From Natrialba taiwanensis DSM 12281 (GTDB lineage: Archaea; Halobacteriota; Halobacteria; Halobacteriales; Natrialbaceae), in the NCBI RefSeq assembly GCF_000337595.1, contig NZ_AOIL01000042.1, positions 1 through 44,101 on the forward strand: a DNA stretch of 44,101 bases, read 5' to 3'. Each line of letters opens with the position of its first letter. Positions within the stretch are counted from its first letter, which is position 1. A program made the translations under genes and the position numbers. The notes under the pieces were generated by a model that ran no database searches, was not told where the DNA came from, and saw only the letters and a program-made list of their open reading frames with translations. Below are positions 1 through 7,998 of the stretch, piece after piece.

Positions 1-76
1 GCGTACCGGTGAGTACTGGAGTGAGAGATCCTCTGGGAAACTCGATTCGCCGCCTCCACTCATACTCATACTAAGT

Positions 77-106
77 TGCCCCACACAGCCGCTGCTGTGT
101 GGGGCA
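77..106. terminator. Strong hairpin, terminator-like
   Basis: A perfect 13-bp inverted repeat (77-89 with 94-106) closes a 4-base loop (CGCT). It is followed by a T-rich stretch (tcttatattt). This looks like the 3' end of a transcript entering from the left edge, or a structured small RNA. No coding frame is visible in bases 1-298. The rest of that stretch is AT-richer and ends in the promoter of the gene at 299, with a TATA-like gtttatc at 267-273, 26-32 bp before the ATG. Confidence 0.5.
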
Positions 107-298
107 TCTTATATTTCATAATTGCAATTGCCTAGTACTAACTCCCGCCCACTATCGCTGGTAGTGATATCTGTCGGTATAGATCCGAGTTCAGATTGGG
201 AGTCCGTTTGCGAACCCATTAGAAAGCAGGGTGATCGAAGCGCGTCCCAAATTTATTTGGAGCGAGGTTTATCTGGGTGTGACTAGTAGGCACACATA

Positions 299-727
299 AT
301 GTCAGATTGCAGTGGTTCTGAACTCGATACTGTGTACGAGCTTTTGTCGAGTTCACGATGTCGACATCTCATGTATTCCTTTTTGGATGAAGATACTGTG
401 ACTATTGTTGAGCTTACGCAACAGGTAGCAGAGTGGGAGCAGGGAGTGAAGACGGAGTCGATAGCGATGTCGTTGCACCATCAGCAACTGCCACGTCTCG
501 CTGATCACGGGATGGTTGAAGTTGAGTACGGAGAGAAAGAGGATACGGTTCGAGCGACGGCGGCGTTCGAGCGAGTTCAGGAATTGGTTGCACAGGTAAG
601 TGCAGTTGAGGAGGAGGGGGGGGAAGCGAGTAGCCCACGTGAGTTTTTCGATGGGGATGAGGCTGCGATCGGGTCTGGAAAGGAGATTACTGCTGGGTCG
701 AATCTGGAATTGGGAGGCGGGCATTGA
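299..727 (+). CDS. DUF7344-type winged-helix regulator
   Basis: A 142-residue cytosolic protein. Residues about 10-90 match the haloarchaeal DUF7344 helix-turn-helix pattern: a 'YELLSSSRCRHLMYSFL' first helix, then a block ending in 'LHHQQLPRLADHGMVE', the recognition-helix and wing segment typical of this family. The C-terminal 50 residues are acidic and Gly-rich and look disordered. The ATG at 299 lies 26-32 bp after a TATA-like box, as expected for a leaderless haloarchaeal transcript. DUF7344 proteins are presumed DNA-binding regulators; the target here is unknown. A second member of the family lies at 12293-12724 on the other strand. The gene contains an 8-G run near its 3' end. Confidence 0.8.
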   Translation: MSDCSGSELDTVYELLSSSRCRHLMYSFLDEDTVTIVELTQQVAEWEQGVKTESIAMSLHHQQLPRLADHGMVEVEYGEKEDTVRATAAFERVQELVAQVSAVEEEGGEASSPREFFDGDEAAIGSGKEITAGSNLELGGGH

Positions 728-830
728 AGCCGGTGTTGTGGTGGAACGAGTGATGCAGGGTGGGTGGTTGTGGGAGTAAGTGATGTGTTGTGCTGTGTTG
801 GGTTGTTCCTTCCCTAGTGTGCTATCGAGA

Positions 831-842
831 GGGGGGGGGGGG
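831..842 (+). repeat. 12-base G homopolymer
   Basis: Twelve consecutive G residues lie in the spacer (728-886) between two converging genes. The spacer is also unusually rich in GTG/TTG repeats on the plus strand. No gene is visible in it. A homopolymer of this length is prone to length variation during replication and to sequencing error. Confidence 0.85.
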
Positions 843-886
843 TAGTGGTGGAGTCCCGTGTCCTGTAGCCGCGGGTACTGCGACTA

Positions 887-2059
887 TTAGTCGTAGGTGT
901 GGAATTCGATCGCGCGTTCGAGGAGTTCGTCTGGCAGTCCAGGGACTTCTTCGGCGCGGACGGGACCGAGTTCATCGAGAAGGTCGAGATCGCGCGGAAA
1001 CGGTCTGCGTTGCCAGTGGATCGAAATGCCGGCTTTGGCTCCGTCCGCGAGTGCGATGGGGATTTGATTGTGGCCGGGTGTCAGGTCGCCGACGGCGTAG
1101 ACGTTTTCGACGGAGGTTTGGCCGTGGTTGTCGACGGCGACGGTGCCATCGTCGTTGAGTTCACAGCCGAGTTCGTTTGCGAGGCCGTTGTTGTAGTCTG
1201 CACCGTACATTGCGAAGCCGCCGGTGTATTCGCGAGTGGTTCCGTCCTCGAATTCGAGGGCGGTTAGCCACCCGTCTGCGTCGTTCTGGACGCCGGAAAT
1301 CTCTTCGTGGATGATGTCGATTGGATGGGTTTTGAGAACGGTGTCGGTGTCGTCGCTCCAGGTTGGGGGGTCACCGCGTGTGAGGAGGTCGACGGTATCG
1401 GTGAAGTTGAGCATGATTGCGGCGACGTGGGCGGCGCTTTCAGAGGTACCCATCACGTAGACGGGTTCGTCGATAAACATGTATGCATCACAGTGGAGAC
1501 AGTAGTGGAGTCCGCGGCCGGTTCGGGGAAGGGGGGGATCTGGTCGAACGTCGGTAAAGCCAGTTGCAAGAACGACGTACTCAGCGGTGTAGGTGGTCTC
1601 AGTGCCAGAGAGGGAGATCTGTGGTGGGGTGGTTGTGTTGTCGGGTGTATTGGGTTTCGCGGTGTCGGTATCGGTGGTGGTATTGGTTTCGTCTTCGCTG
1701 TCACTTTCGGAACGAGTCTCAGTGGGTGCTGATTCTGATTTTGATTCTGATTCTAATTCTGGCGCTGATGTTGATACTGGCGTTTCCGTTGAACAGGACG
1801 AGATCACGTCTTTGTAGACGGTACAGCCATATTCTCGGAGTTGTTCAATGCCTGTCGAGAGGAGTTCGGTACCGGCTGTGTCCTCGGTGATGCCGATGAC
1901 GTTGTGGACGTCCTGCATCATTGCGGCACGGCCGCCGCCACGGTTGATGAGTGCCGTTTGATTGCCGAGGCGCGTACAGTACAGAGCAGCGCTGAGTCCG
2001 GCCGGTCCGCCCCCGACGACGATGACATCGAACTCCTCGTGTGCTGGGTTGTCGGTCAT
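887..2059 (-). CDS. Thioredoxin-reductase-like FAD/NAD(P) oxidoreductase
   Basis: A 390-residue flavoprotein with the thioredoxin reductase fold. The N-terminal FAD site is GGGPAGLSAALYC. An active-site-like CLHC sits in the pyridine-nucleotide domain, and a C-terminal FAD motif VYAVGDLTPGHNQIPIALADG completes the fold. It probably uses NAD(P)H to reduce a disulfide, but the partner is not shown. Between the first FAD segment and the 'LSGTETTYTAEYVVLATGF' strand there is an insertion of about 60 residues, made of alternating Ser/Glu/Thr/Asp encoded by hexanucleotide repeats and absent from typical TrxB. The start at 2059 is preferred over an in-frame upstream start at 2215. A TATA-like ctttttatc lies at 2083-2091, 24-32 bp upstream, and the FAD motif begins soon after. 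Confidence 0.85.
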   Translation of the reverse strand: MTDNPAHEEFDVIVVGGGPAGLSAALYCTRLGNQTALINRGGGRAAMMQDVHNVIGITEDTAGTELLSTGIEQLREYGCTVYKDVISSCSTETPVSTSAPELESESKSESAPTETRSESDSEDETNTTTDTDTAKPNTPDNTTTPPQISLSGTETTYTAEYVVLATGFTDVRPDPPLPRTGRGLHYCLHCDAYMFIDEPVYVMGTSESAAHVAAIMLNFTDTVDLLTRGDPPTWSDDTDTVLKTHPIDIIHEEISGVQNDADGWLTALEFEDGTTREYTGGFAMYGADYNNGLANELGCELNDDGTVAVDNHGQTSVENVYAVGDLTPGHNQIPIALADGAKAGISIHWQRRPFPRDLDLLDELGPVRAEEVPGLPDELLERAIEFHTYD

Positions 2060-2472
2060 AGGCACCGTTCCACAGAGAGCGATAAAAAGCCCGTTTGAGA
2101 ATCGATGAGGATAGTGCTGGTAGCGTCTCGTGTCGGATGGCCGTACCGAGAAGTCACCATACAAAGCTATCCGGTATACTATTCGGTCAGATTTGAAACG
2201 TGTCACCCGGAACACTAACGTCCAGCCTCATCCCGTGGCGGCGTGCCGCGTCGGCTGGCTAACCCTCGTGCCGGGGGAGAGAACGCCAGAAGTCGTGGCA
2301 TCCTCCAGATGCTGCTTGTCACGTGCCCGGGTTCGCCGTACTGTCATCGCACCCGAATGGGTTTGCTCGGACGGGGACTAAAGGCACGTAGGTGGTCTAG
2401 GTGCCCGCTTCGTTTAACTCTTACATGCTCGTTCGACGAGTTCGGTGATTGTCGGTCGAGCGCCTGCTGTTT
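2060..2472. other. 413-bp non-coding stretch
   Basis: It lies between two same-strand genes. The first 40 bases hold the promoter of the flavoprotein. The rest is GC-rich with several short hairpins, such as GCATC/GATGC near 2302-2316 and ACCC/GGGT near 2351-2362. No open frame shows coding character. A structured RNA is possible, but no RNase P or SRP signature was recognised. Confidence 0.4.
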
Positions 2473-3246
2473 TCATTCGGGTTGTGGTGTGTCGGTGACG
2501 GTTCCCTCGCCGTCGTGTTCTTCGATCCACTGGTCGTAGGTTTCGGGTTCGACGACGATGACGTCAGCGTCCATCCGCGAGTGACCAGCACCGCAGAACT
2601 CGGCGCAGACGGCGTCATAGCGGCCGGGTTCGGCGATTGTTCGGGCGCGGGTGTAGTCGCCGGGGAACGCGTCCTGTTTGATACCCAGATCGGGGACGAA
2701 CAGCGAGTGAATAACGTCGTCACTGGTGAGCCAGATTGTCACGTTCTCATTGGCGGGTATCACGAGTTCGTTTTCGGTCGTGATGTTCGAGTCGGGGTAG
2801 CTTGCTTCCCATGACCATTGGTAACTCTGGACGTAAATTTCTTCGTCGCCGGTGTCGGGGAGGTCGTCGAACGATTCGAACGTTTCTTGGCCGTTGGTCT
2901 CGCCCTCGATTGCCTGTGACGGCGAAACGTACGGATTAACGAGGACGCTGTATCCGGAGAGGCCGACGAACAGTAGGATGATCGCTGTTGCGGCGGTCCA
3001 GGTGATTTCGAGGGCAGGGTCTTCTGTGGTCGGCTCGGGGTCGTCGTTGTCGTGGAACTTGACGGCCGCATAGATGAGGATCACGAGGACGAACAGGGTG
3101 AGCGGGAGGGCGACGTAGAGCAGTTGGTACTCGAGGCCGTCGATAAGTTCTCGGTTTTCCGACTGTGCAGCGACTGTGCCGGCCAGTACGAGGTTCGAGA
3201 GCGCCGCGATGGCGAGTGCGACGATCGTTCGTCGGCGGCTACTCAT
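2473..3246 (-). CDS. coxB: Cytochrome c oxidase subunit II
   Basis: A 257-residue membrane-anchored subunit II of a heme-copper oxidase. It carries the dinuclear CuA centre, which takes electrons from the donor (in haloarchaea probably a blue copper protein). A hydrophobic N-terminus (about residues 7-27) is followed by two further membrane helices (about 38-60 and 85-105), then an extracytoplasmic cupredoxin domain. CuA ligands are visible: His in 'DDVIHSLF', and the CAEFCGAGHSRM loop with both Cys, Glu, His and Met. An in-frame TTG at 3264 would add six residues. ATG 3246 is chosen because a TATA-like gtatatca at 3272-3279 sits 26-33 bp upstream. It is divergent from coxA, sharing the 3247-3465 control region. 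Confidence 0.93.
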   Translation of the reverse strand: MSSRRRTIVALAIAALSNLVLAGTVAAQSENRELIDGLEYQLLYVALPLTLFVLVILIYAAVKFHDNDDPEPTTEDPALEITWTAATAIILLFVGLSGYSVLVNPYVSPSQAIEGETNGQETFESFDDLPDTGDEEIYVQSYQWSWEASYPDSNITTENELVIPANENVTIWLTSDDVIHSLFVPDLGIKQDAFPGDYTRARTIAEPGRYDAVCAEFCGAGHSRMDADVIVVEPETYDQWIEEHDGEGTVTDTPQPE

Positions 3247-3465
3247 TGACGGGGGATTCGACAACCAGGCTGATATACGTCCTGCATAGCTCAGTGAACT
3301 GTAACGATATCAGATAAGTATGGAGGAGAGTGAACGAGAAAGGAGATATAAGTTGTACAGAAACTCATGACGAGAGGAATTCATCTTTATTGGGATTGAT
3401 GGTGACGACACCGTTATGCAGGATGTCGGGCAGTGTAGTCGGTACAGGAGGGGTGACAAGCGACG
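3247..3465. promoter_or_regulatory. Divergent coxB/coxA promoter region
   Basis: The minus-strand TATA-like box at 3272-3279 serves coxB. A plus-strand TATA-like ctttat at 3385-3390 lies about 28 bp before an ATG at 3416. This suggests the coxA transcript starts there rather than at coxA itself. A Shine-Dalgarno-like GGAGGGGTGA (3448-3457) precedes the coxA ATG by 8 bases. Confidence 0.5.
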
Positions 3466-3469
3466 ATGA
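3416..3469 (+). CDS. Possible 17-residue leader ORF of coxA
   Basis: An ATG placed about 28 bp after a TATA-like box opens a 17-codon frame (MQDVGQCSRYRRGDKRR). Its TGA overlaps the coxA ATG as ATGA. A strong Shine-Dalgarno sequence for coxA lies inside the frame. The arrangement would allow leaderless translation of the short frame followed by coupled re-initiation at coxA. The peptide itself resembles nothing known and could be fortuitous. The same arrangement occurs before uspA (11695-11787). Confidence 0.3.
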   Translation: MQDVGQCSRYRRGDKRR

Positions 3470-5751
3470 ACCGCGCACTCGTGGAAGTATCACTGTTTGG
3501 CGCTATCATTATCGGTTGTCTTCTGGTTGTCCTTCTGGCACAGCGGCTGCGAGCCGAGCCGTCGCCGGACGGCGGTTATGCTGTGGGTCGGTCGCGCCAG
3601 TTCGGTCTCGCGGACGTGAAAGCGGCTGCTGTTCGGTGGACGACAACGACGAATCATCGCGAGATCGGATTGCTGTACATCGCGTTCGGCACCGTGGCGG
3701 CGATTTGGGGTGGAATCGACGCGATGATGATTCGCACGCATCTGTTGACACCGGCGGCGAATCTCTGGACTGAACAGACGTACAACGAACTGTTCACGAT
3801 GCATGGGCTGACGATGCTCATTTTCTTTGTCGCGCCGGTGTTTTTCGGGATCGGGAACTACTTCCTGCCGTTGTTGATTGGGGCCGACGACATGGCGTTT
3901 CCGCGGCTCAACGCGATCGGATTCTGGTTGTTGCCGCCATCGCTTTTGCTTGCGCGTCTGGGCATCATTGCCGAAGTAACGGGATCGATACTCGCGATCG
4001 TCGTGCCGCGCGACCTGCTGTCCGTCTTGCTGGCGTTTCAGGAGCCAGCGATCGGCTGGACGATGTATCCGCCCCTATCACTGGATCCGAATCCACAGAC
4101 GAATTTCCTCCTGTTAGGCCTCCATTTGAGTGGCATCGCTACCACGATCGGTGCGATCAACTTCATCACGACGATCATCTACGAGCGCGACGAGTCGATC
4201 GGCTGGGCGAATCTCGATATTTTCTCGTGGAATATGCTCGTCACGAGTTCGATTATCGTCTTTGCGTTTCCGCTGCTCGGGACGGCTGTCTTAATGCTGC
4301 TGTTTGACCGGAACTTTGGGACGACGTTCTATGCAATTGAGGGTGGTGGGCCGCTTCTCTGGCAGCATCTGTTCTGGTTCTGGGGGCATCCGGAGGTGTA
4401 TATCATTTTCCTTCCGGCGACCGGGTTGATGAGCCTGATACTGCCGAAGTTCGTCGGTCGAAAGTTGTTCGGATTCAAGTTCATCGTCTATTCGACGATC
4501 GCGATCGGCGTACTTTCGTTCGGCGTCTGGGCGCACCACATGTTTACGACCGGTGTTGATCCGCGCGTTCGGGCGAGTTTCATGGCGACCTCAATTGCGA
4601 TTGCCGTGCCAAGTGCGATCAAGGTGTTCAACTGGATCACGACGATGTGGAACGGCGATGTGAGGCTGGCTGCGCCGACGATCCTCTGTATTAGCTCGAT
4701 CGGGTTGTTTATCGTCGCCGGTGTCACGGGCATCTTCCTGGCCGTTATTCCCGTGGATATCATCTATCACGGGACCTACTACGTCGTCGGCCACTTCCAC
4801 CTCATCGTCATGGGGATCATCCCGCTGATGATGTTCGCTGCGAGTTATTACTGGTATCCCCTGATTACGGGCCGCATGTACGACCGCAGACTGGCGATTT
4901 TCCAATCATCGTTGCTTGTTGTCGGCTCTGCACTCACGTTTTTGACGCTGTTGGCGCTTGGATATCTCGAGCAGCCTCGTCGGTACGCGACCTATCCGCC
5001 GGAGTATTCGGGGCTGCATATCGTTGCGACTGTCGGTGCCTTCATCATCGGTATTAGCGTACTCATGTGGATTTATAACATGATATGGTCGTATTTCCAG
5101 GGCAAGCCGGTCGAGACCGCCGATCCGTGGGACTTGAAAGCGACCGAACAGTTCACGCCCGAGTGGCGGTGGTTCGAGGACCGCCTCGAACGCAAGCGCG
5201 GCGTCGCGCCGACCGAACCGGAAGAGACCCGACCGTCATACGTTCCCGCACGGGAGGACCGCCCGCTCTCGATCTACAGTCGGATCAAGCCGGTCGCACG
5301 GACCGTCGCGAACGATGCGGGAGCAGGCGCGGCTGGTGGTCTCTTCGGGACTGTGCTCATGTCGGGGATGCTCCTGCTGGCAGTTGCCCTGGGTGTGTTT
5401 GATCTCGCGACGTTCGCGGACCTCGCGACACTCGTTGGGTTACCGGCGAACATCGGACTCGGCTACGCGCTGTTCCTCTTTGCGGGGATGGCGGTCTGGC
5501 CGCTGTTGTTCCTCTCGCTGGGAGAATATCTACCGGGTGAACTCACGTTCGTGACGGGGCTGTGGTACGCGACAGTTATCGCATCTGGCTTCGCGATTGC
5601 CTTCTATACCGGCCAGACCGGACTTGAGCTTGTTACGTACCTCATCTTCGTGATCCTCTCACACTGGATCTACGGGCTGGGACTCGCGGGAACGATCACG
5701 TATCTCGGCGGTCGACAACGGCGTCCATCGACGGAGGCCGAGAACGAATGA
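3466..5751 (+). CDS. coxA: Cytochrome c oxidase subunit I with C-terminal membrane extension
   Basis: A 761-residue heme-copper oxidase subunit I, the proton-pumping O2-reducing core. By family homology the low-spin heme ligands are His113 (in TMHG) and His445, the high-spin heme ligand is His443 (GHFH), and the CuB ligands are His308 (GHPEVY, with Tyr312 for the His-Tyr crosslink), His357 and His358. The Glu in HPEV marks an A-type enzyme, and the K-channel Lys is visible in 'SAIKVFNW'. By eye, the D-channel entrance Asp is Glu here ('WTEQTYNELF'). After about residue 590 there is an extra region of 170 residues with four or five membrane helices, a haloarchaeal fusion. An N-terminal extra helix is also present. 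ATG 3466 has a GGAGGGGTGA ribosome binding site. Confidence 0.95.
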   Translation: MNRALVEVSLFGAIIIGCLLVVLLAQRLRAEPSPDGGYAVGRSRQFGLADVKAAAVRWTTTTNHREIGLLYIAFGTVAAIWGGIDAMMIRTHLLTPAANLWTEQTYNELFTMHGLTMLIFFVAPVFFGIGNYFLPLLIGADDMAFPRLNAIGFWLLPPSLLLARLGIIAEVTGSILAIVVPRDLLSVLLAFQEPAIGWTMYPPLSLDPNPQTNFLLLGLHLSGIATTIGAINFITTIIYERDESIGWANLDIFSWNMLVTSSIIVFAFPLLGTAVLMLLFDRNFGTTFYAIEGGGPLLWQHLFWFWGHPEVYIIFLPATGLMSLILPKFVGRKLFGFKFIVYSTIAIGVLSFGVWAHHMFTTGVDPRVRASFMATSIAIAVPSAIKVFNWITTMWNGDVRLAAPTILCISSIGLFIVAGVTGIFLAVIPVDIIYHGTYYVVGHFHLIVMGIIPLMMFAASYYWYPLITGRMYDRRLAIFQSSLLVVGSALTFLTLLALGYLEQPRRYATYPPEYSGLHIVATVGAFIIGISVLMWIYNMIWSYFQGKPVETADPWDLKATEQFTPEWRWFEDRLERKRGVAPTEPEETRPSYVPAREDRPLSIYSRIKPVARTVANDAGAGAAGGLFGTVLMSGMLLLAVALGVFDLATFADLATLVGLPANIGLGYALFLFAGMAVWPLLFLSLGEYLPGELTFVTGLWYATVIASGFAIAFYTGQTGLELVTYLIFVILSHWIYGLGLAGTITYLGGRQRRPSTEAENE

Positions 5752-6329
5752 GCGGCGGTGACGACGTGTCCGCCGAGACGGACGAATCGTCCGCTACCGG
5801 CACGGGACCGACTGAACCGACGATAGCGTCCGAATCGCTGTTGCTAACCTACGCTGCACCCTTTCTTGGCGTCCTTCTGATCGCAATTGGGCTTCCGCTG
5901 TCGATCGTCGGCGGATACGTCGTGATTCAGGACGGTGTCGGCCTCTGCGGAGACCCCACGATCACGGCGACTCACGTTGACGAATACGATGGGGTACCGG
6001 CCACTATCGAGACGCTGCCAGCAGCAGAACTCACGACAGCCGAACAGGAAGCCCTCGAAGAGGCGATCGAGAGCCCACTACAGGAAGCGAAAATCGAGGG
6101 CGATCTCCAGAATCGAGAAGCGTTTCTCGAGGGGGTACTCGTCGAATACGAGGGCGAGGAGTACTACGTTCAGATTACCTCTCAGAACTCCTGTCTCGAG
6201 GTTCAGCCACTGTTGTTCCCGATCGGTGGAATCGCAATTCTCATTGGGATTCTGGGCGTCTTGACGCCGCCGATCTATCGGAGGATGGCTGGGTTCGAGG
6301 AGCGAATGCAACGCGACCAGTCGGAGTAA
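5748..6329 (+). CDS. Small membrane protein of the oxidase operon
   Basis: A 193-residue protein whose ATG overlaps the coxA stop (ATGA), so it is translationally coupled to the oxidase. The N-terminal 30 residues are polar and disordered. One membrane helix (about 35-65, 'LTYAAPFLGVLLIAIGLPLSIVGG' region) is followed by an extracytoplasmic domain of about 90 acidic residues with two Cys, then a second helix ('LLFPIGGIAILIGILGVL') and a basic cytosolic tail. It is not a recognised oxidase subunit. The placement suggests an accessory or assembly subunit of this oxidase; that role is inference. Confidence 0.8.
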   Translation: MSGGDDVSAETDESSATGTGPTEPTIASESLLLTYAAPFLGVLLIAIGLPLSIVGGYVVIQDGVGLCGDPTITATHVDEYDGVPATIETLPAAELTTAEQEALEEAIESPLQEAKIEGDLQNREAFLEGVLVEYEGEEYYVQITSQNSCLEVQPLLFPIGGIAILIGILGVLTPPIYRRMAGFEERMQRDQSE

Positions 6330-6521
6330 TCGTCGCCGTTCTTCTGTTTTCGTGTTCTCGCGTTCTTGCGTTCTCCGTTCTCGTCACCGATCACGAGCCT
6401 GCACGTTGCACGCTGACCGTTCGCCGAACGCACCCCAGAGATGGCAGTCGACCGAACGATGGCATCCAACCGTCGGCTCTCGGATAGCCGGTTCCACAGC
6501 AGGAAATCTCAACGACGGTGG
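6330..6521. terminator. Pyrimidine-rich spacer between convergent genes
   Basis: The spacer begins with a C/T-rich run of near-repeats on the plus strand (6331-6384, variants of cgttct). This is the type of T-rich sequence at which archaeal transcription ends. It separates the converging oxidase operon and manganese catalase. No gene is visible. Confidence 0.4.
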
Positions 6522-7382
6522 CTATTTGCCCGACGTGGTCGAGTCATCCGAATTGTCCGACTCGCTCGTCCGATTCGGTTCGTCGTTCGTCATTGGGTCG
6601 GGCTGTGGAGCGATGACCTCACCGTCACCCGGCTGTTCGGCAGCGTAGGAGAACTCTCCCATTCCGTCCGGCGACTCGCCCTGCGTCCACGGATAGCCGG
6701 GATCGGATTGTTCCTCCCGTCTGGTCGAGATGAACGTGTAGTTGAACTCCTGGTTCTCCTGTTCCTGTGGGAAACTTGCAGGGACCGGCACGGGATCATC
6801 GAGCGTCTCCAGCGCGCGCAGCCACTGGTTCTGGTGCATCGTGTCCCGTGCAATGAGATAGGACAGCATGTCCTTCATACCGGGGTCGTCGGTATACTCC
6901 CAGAGGCGGGTTGCGAGGGTGCGCCCGGTCGCCTCGGCCATCACGTTCGCGTAGAGGTCGCCGGCGAGGTTGCCTGATGCGGCGATGTAGCCGCCGGTGA
7001 AGGGGACGCCGTTACTATCGACTGGCATCGCGGACTGGCCGGCCGAGAGGAACTGCCGTGGATTCTGTCCGGTCATCGCGGCGGCCGTTGCCGCGGTCTC
7101 CTGTGCATCCTCGCTCATCTGCTTCGGCGAACCGCGCAGGTTCTTCGTCACAGCGGTTGCGAGCATCTCGATGTGCCCGAGTTCTTCGGCGGCGGTTTCC
7201 ATCAGCAGGTTGCGATACTCTTCGTAGTCTTCCGGGAGCGCCCAGGCCTGGAACATGTACTGCATGGCAACGCGCATCTCCCCTTCCTGCCCGCCGATCG
7301 CTTGCTGCAGGAGTTTTGCGAAGTGTGGGTCCGGTCGTTCGACGGTAACCTCGTACTGGAGTTCCGGCTCTTGGAAGAACAT
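6522..7382 (-). CDS. Manganese catalase family protein
   Basis: A 286-residue non-heme catalase of the di-manganese ferritin-like superfamily, which converts two H2O2 to O2 and water in the cytosol. It starts MFFQEPELQYEV, the typical start of the family. Metal-ligand regions are visible: 'GGQEGEMRVAMQYMFQAW', 'ETAAEELGHIEMLATAV' (Glu-x-x-His) and 'LIARDTMHQNQW' (His), with 'YANVMAEATGR' between. The acidic Ser/Asp-rich tail is typical of halophiles. The start at 7382 is chosen over a longer frame to 7622 because the family begins there and a TATA-like box (agagatttat on the minus strand, 7411-7420) is 29-38 bp upstream. Sitting inside the oxidase cluster, it may detoxify peroxide leaking from respiration. 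Confidence 0.9.
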   Translation of the reverse strand: MFFQEPELQYEVTVERPDPHFAKLLQQAIGGQEGEMRVAMQYMFQAWALPEDYEEYRNLLMETAAEELGHIEMLATAVTKNLRGSPKQMSEDAQETAATAAAMTGQNPRQFLSAGQSAMPVDSNGVPFTGGYIAASGNLAGDLYANVMAEATGRTLATRLWEYTDDPGMKDMLSYLIARDTMHQNQWLRALETLDDPVPVPASFPQEQENQEFNYTFISTRREEQSDPGYPWTQGESPDGMGEFSYAAEQPGDGEVIAPQPDPMTNDEPNRTSESDNSDDSTTSGK

Positions 7383-7575
7383 CCACTGATCCCTGCCCAG
7401 CGCTGGCGGGATAAATCTCTGTTGCGGACGAGACTGAACGTATCGCCGCCTGGAATCCCCCTGTGACTGGGTAGTCAGCGCCGGTGGCAATGGCAATCGT
7501 CTTGGTGCGTTTCTCGGATTCGTTGTGTCGTCATGCCAAACGATTATATCGACGCTGCTGGTCGGGGACCAGCGC
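7383..7575. promoter_or_regulatory. Divergent promoter region
   Basis: It holds the minus-strand TATA-like tttat (7411-7415) for the manganese catalase and a plus-strand TATA-like attatat (7543-7549), about 27-33 bp before the ATG at 7576. Both genes appear leaderless. Confidence 0.45.
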
Positions 7576-7992
7576 ATGAGCGAGAATACGCGGTGGCCGA
7601 TGGCGCGACGCACGTTCGTCAAATGCGGTGCCGTCTCGACGGGTGCGCTGTTGGGAACATCAGGCGCGAGCGCGCGTATCGACTCGACATCTCGGGAACC
7701 CGAGACGGAGCCTGTCGATCACGGACTGCTCCTTCCCTATCAGTTTCGCCCCGGGAGCCGAGTCACAGTCGCCGCATCCGAACTCGACTGGCAACCGGAG
7801 CGGTTCGAGCGTTCGTATCAGACGAACGTCATCACATACGATCATGCACCGTCGTATCGTGCCTTTCTCTTTACGGAACCGAACGGGATCCTCGCGCCAG
7901 CACAGTCGCTCGAGTTCAGCGGCGTCGAACGATCAGCGCAAGCTGCCGGCCGGGGGGTCGTCACCGTCGGCCTTAATTTTGATTTCGAGTGA
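7576..7992 (+). CDS. Tat-exported small protein of unknown function
   Basis: A 138-residue protein with a twin-arginine signal: 'ARRTFVKCGAVSTGALLGTSGASA' region, residues about 9-33, RR followed by a hydrophobic stretch and an Ala-x-Ala-like end. The Cys in the hydrophobic part is not in a convincing lipobox. The mature part is about 105 residues, predicted mostly beta ('LLLPYQFRPGSRVTVAASEL', 'GRGVVTVGLNFDFE'). I do not recognise the family. The ATG at 7576 fits a TATA-like box 27-33 bp upstream. It converges with coxC with only six bases between the stop codons. Its position inside the oxidase cluster hints at an extracytoplasmic role near the respiratory chain, but this is only inference. 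Confidence 0.75.
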   Translation: MSENTRWPMARRTFVKCGAVSTGALLGTSGASARIDSTSREPETEPVDHGLLLPYQFRPGSRVTVAASELDWQPERFERSYQTNVITYDHAPSYRAFLFTEPNGILAPAQSLEFSGVERSAQAAGRGVVTVGLNFDFE

Positions 7993-7998
7993 GTACCC

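Noticed and set aside
2216..2472. SRP RNA or RNase P RNA in the gap before coxB
   Set aside because: Short hairpins only; none of the conserved core motifs of either RNA were found.
3330..3773. 147-codon frame overlapping the start of coxA
   Set aside because: Out of frame with coxA, which carries all the oxidase motifs; Arg/Ser-rich shadow.
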